Below, piece after piece: positions 4,936 to 7,320 of a DNA stretch of 7,320 bases. The position numbers were made by a program, and so were the translations under genes. Positions within the stretch are counted from its first letter, which is position 1, and each line of letters opens with the position of its first letter. Location of the stretch: assembly GCA_002401545.1 (NCBI GenBank), contig NVTJ01000113.1:1-7320 (forward strand). Reading direction: 5' to 3'. The DNA is from Alphaproteobacteria bacterium. Lineage in GTDB: Bacteria; Pseudomonadota; Alphaproteobacteria; Sphingomonadales; Emcibacteraceae. The notes beneath the pieces were generated by a model that made no database searches, was not told the DNA's origin, and worked only from the letters and a program-made list of their open reading frames with translations.

Positions 4936-7320
4936 TACAGGCTAATCTTTCTTTGCTGGCCAGTCTTTTCCGGGCGCGGCGGCTGACCCGGAGGTAATAG
5001 AGTGTCGGGACAAATATGAGCGCCAGCAGGGTCGCCCCGACCATGCCGCCGGAAATGGCGGTGGCAAGAGGGGGCCACATGACCCCGCCCCAGATAATCA
5101 ACGGCATAAATCCGCCAATGGTGGTCAGGGTGGTGGAGATGATATGGCGGGTGCTGTCCACCACGATATTGACGATCACTTCCGCATCCCCGGCACGGGC
5201 TTTTTCATTGGCGCGAAGAGCGGCCAGCACCACAATGCTGTCATTGATGGCCAGCCCGATCAGACCCATCGTTCCCATAATGCCGGTAAAGCCCATGGGG
5301 AAACCAAACAGCCAGATGGCAAGCAGGGCCAGTCCTGCGCTGAAAAAGGCGACCCCCCCGATGATCAATGCTGACGTAAAACTGTTAAACGCCAACACTA
5401 GAACTCCCATCATGACCACCAGAAGCGGCAGGACAGTCGAGAATAATTTTCCCTCGGACTCGGACCGCTTTTCAGTCTCGCCGCCAAATTCAAGCCGGGT
5501 GCCAACGGGCAGTTCAAAATTTGCCTCAGCCAGACGCCGTTGAAAATCCGCCAGCGCCTCACTCGGCAGGCTATAGGGGGTGATGAAGGCCTGAAGAATA
5601 TTCAGCCGCTGCATATCCCGCCGGCTGATGGCATTATAGGTGGGGATTAATTCCAAAGTCCCCAGACTGCTGAGCGGCACCCCGGACAGATGCTGACCAC
5701 CGGTGGTCAGGCTGCCGCCCGCCGCCACAAGAGAATTATTGAACAGGGTGCTCAGGTCCGAGCGGTCTGTGCCGCCAACCCGGACCCGGACCGGCAGGCT
5801 TTCATTGCCTTCAAGCACGCTGCCGCCAATATGTCCTTCAAGGGCATTGTTAAGCTGTTCGGCAATCTGGTTTAATTTCAGCCCGGCGGCTTCGGCGGCA
5901 TCCTCGTCGGGGATAAAATTCAGTTTGGGCTGGCTCAGGGAAACTTTTGCTACCGTGTAAGTAATATTTTTGGTACGCGCCAGAATTCTGCGGATTTCCT
6001 CACCCTTTTCAGAGAGGATTTTGAGATCCTGACCATAAAGAAAAACTTCCACCGGGGCTTCAAAGGGCGGACCTTGTTCAAAAGGGATCGCCAGTATCAT
6101 GGCGTCCGGCAGTCCGGTCATCAGGTCGCGCTGAAGGCGGGGCAGGATTTCCGACGTGGCGCGCGGCGATGTTGTATTGACAAAAGCTCCGGCAAAATTG
6201 TTCAGTCCGGCCTGATTGAGAAAACTATTGTAGAATACGGCGGGCGGTGTTTCGGCAATCACCCAGTAATCGCTTTTTATTTCCGGGTAGTTTGCCATAA
6301 TTTTCCGGGCAATTTCCACCTGTCGCACCGTTTCCTCCAGACTGGCCTGGGGCGGCAGGGTCATCTGAATCTGGAACTGGTCCCGGTCCACGGGGGGAAA
6401 AAACTGCTGGACCAGCGTGGTACTCAGGGCAAAACCAAGCAGGGGTAAAGTGATGGATAGCAACAGGGCTTTTTTCGAATGCTCTATGCACCAGCGCAGC
6501 GCAGCGCGGTATTTCTCCCGGAGAGCCGGATTGCTGTAGCCGCTTTGCAGAATGCCGCATTTGGCCTGTAACAGCTCCCCCCGGTCAAAATATCCCGCCA
6601 GAGCCGGAATGATGGTCATGGATAGAAACAGCGAGGAAAACAGCGAAATAATCACCGCAAGGCCGATGGTTCCGATGAACTCGCCCACGGCGCCGGGGGA
6701 CAATACAATGGGCATGAAGGTCAGGGAAGTGGTCAGAGTTGACGCCAGCAACGGAATGGCTAAATGCCTGACCATCTTTGAGATGGCTGTGGCCACATCA
6801 TGCCCAAGCCTTCTGGCTTTGTGGTATTCATCAACGGCAACAATGGCATTGTCAATCAATAGCCCGAGGGCAATGATCAGGCCGGTGATGGACATCTGGT
6901 GCAGCGGTATATTCATAAAATGAAAACTTGCCATCACCATCAGCACGGTGAGCGGCAGGGCAGTGGCCACCAGAACGGCGGACCGCCATCCCATCATAAA
7001 AATCATGATAAGGACAATGATCGTGGCTCCGATGAAAATATTACCCAGTAAGGTCGACAGACGTTCTGTGGAATAGATATCCTGATTGAAGATAACCTCA
7101 AGCCTGATGCCTTCAGGCAGGGTTTCGCGGAAGCGGTCCACTTCTGACTGCACCCTTGCCACCCAGCGGTCAACACGGATATTCTCCGTTACCTTGGCCC
7201 CGACGATAATGCCGCGTTTGCCGTTCAGCAGAGCCATGCTGGTAACAGGCTTGCGGGCGCTCTTGTGGACCTCTGCCACGTCACCGACCCGAAGAAAGCG
7301 GCCCATGGCCGTTTGTTTCA
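4922..7320 (-). CDS. RND efflux pump inner-membrane subunit, HAE-1/AcrB type (partial, N-terminus off window)
   Basis: This is a proton-driven exporter that works as a trimer with a periplasmic fusion protein and an outer-membrane channel. Visible are 798 codons; family members have about 1,020-1,050, so roughly 230-250 residues (TM1 and the first porter subdomain) are missing. The ATG at 7306 is internal: the frame continues upstream (KQTA before MGRFLRVGDVAEV) and that sequence is a mid-porter-domain motif. Counting from that Met, TM2-TM6 span about 88-240, the second periplasmic loop about 300-618, and TM8-TM12 about 620-775, ending FVPTLYYLRVSRR as in RND C-termini. TM4 reads GLLIDNAIVAVDE (D152, N153, where AcrB has Asp-Asp). 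TM10 reads GLAINDSIVV (N688, D689, where AcrB has Lys940-Asn). TM11 keeps STRHIISTTLTT. The heavy-metal (CzcA) type is less likely given the porter sequence. The fusion-protein gene probably lies upstream, beyond 7320. Stop is TGA at 4924-4922. Confidence 0.95.
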   Translation of the reverse strand, partial: KQTAMGRFLRVGDVAEVHKSARKPVTSMALLNGKRGIIVGAKVTENIRVDRWVARVQSEVDRFRETLPEGIRLEVIFNQDIYSTERLSTLLGNIFIGATIIVLIMIFMMGWRSAVLVATALPLTVLMVMASFHFMNIPLHQMSITGLIIALGLLIDNAIVAVDEYHKARRLGHDVATAISKMVRHLAIPLLASTLTTSLTFMPIVLSPGAVGEFIGTIGLAVIISLFSSLFLSMTIIPALAGYFDRGELLQAKCGILQSGYSNPALREKYRAALRWCIEHSKKALLLSITLPLLGFALSTTLVQQFFPPVDRDQFQIQMTLPPQASLEETVRQVEIARKIMANYPEIKSDYWVIAETPPAVFYNSFLNQAGLNNFAGAFVNTTSPRATSEILPRLQRDLMTGLPDAMILAIPFEQGPPFEAPVEVFLYGQDLKILSEKGEEIRRILARTKNITYTVAKVSLSQPKLNFIPDEDAAEAAGLKLNQIAEQLNNALEGHIGGSVLEGNESLPVRVRVGGTDRSDLSTLFNNSLVAAGGSLTTGGQHLSGVPLSSLGTLELIPTYNAISRRDMQRLNILQAFITPYSLPSEALADFQRRLAEANFELPVGTRLEFGGETEKRSESEGKLFSTVLPLLVVMMGVLVLAFNSFTSALIIGGVAFFSAGLALLAIWLFGFPMGFTGIMGTMGLIGLAINDSIVVLAALRANEKARAGDAEVIVNIVVDSTRHIISTTLTTIGGFMPLIIWGGVMWPPLATAISGGMVGATLLALIFVPTLYYLRVSRRARKRLASKERLACIKAA

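Noticed and set aside
4970..4991. CCGGG/CCCGG stem near the converging 3' ends as a shared terminator
   Set aside because: It lies within RND coding sequence, has a 12-base loop and no T tract on the exit side in either direction.
7304..7306. ATG at 7306 as the true start of the RND gene
   Set aside because: The frame stays open upstream to the window edge and the sequence around this Met is a mid-protein porter-domain motif. Starting here would lack TM1 and the first periplasmic subdomain.

Overview
This 7.3-kb window is ordinary bacterial chromosome carrying four well-recognised protein genes and one end of an insertion sequence. Moderate GC content, the FolD N-terminus, a signal-peptide-bearing LTA4H-type M1 aminopeptidase and MATE/RND exporters fit a Gram-negative proteobacterium. 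An alphaproteobacterium seems most likely, but that is an impression from protein style; no phylogenetic marker is present.

Layout: (1) bases 1-297 are the terminal part of an IS3-family element whose orfA reads leftwards out of the window. (2) Bases 298-603 are a non-coding gap in front of folD. (3) folD (+) makes the bifunctional methylene-THF dehydrogenase/cyclohydrolase of one-carbon metabolism. (4) After about 70 bases comes an exported M1 zinc aminopeptidase (+) with the full leukotriene-A4-hydrolase-like domain set. (5) A GC-rich gap of about 135 bases with several hairpins precedes (6) a MATE multidrug exporter gene (+). (7) A HAE-1-type RND efflux pump gene (-) converges on the MATE gene, overlaps its 3' end by 14 bases and runs out of the right edge, so its N-terminal quarter or so is missing.

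How the genes relate: folD, the peptidase and the MATE gene share a strand but have no obvious common pathway. The MATE and RND genes are both inner-membrane drug or metabolite exporters and form a convergent pair. The RND gene's usual membrane-fusion partner would lie beyond base 7320.

I searched for an undescribed system and found no convincing one. The items most worth a second look are the hairpin-rich block before the MATE gene (possible dispersed repeat or regulatory leader), the active-site pattern of the LTA4H-like peptidase (aminopeptidase-type Glu, Phe in place of Tyr378), the non-AcrB proton-relay residues in the RND pump, and the 14-base tail-to-tail gene overlap.
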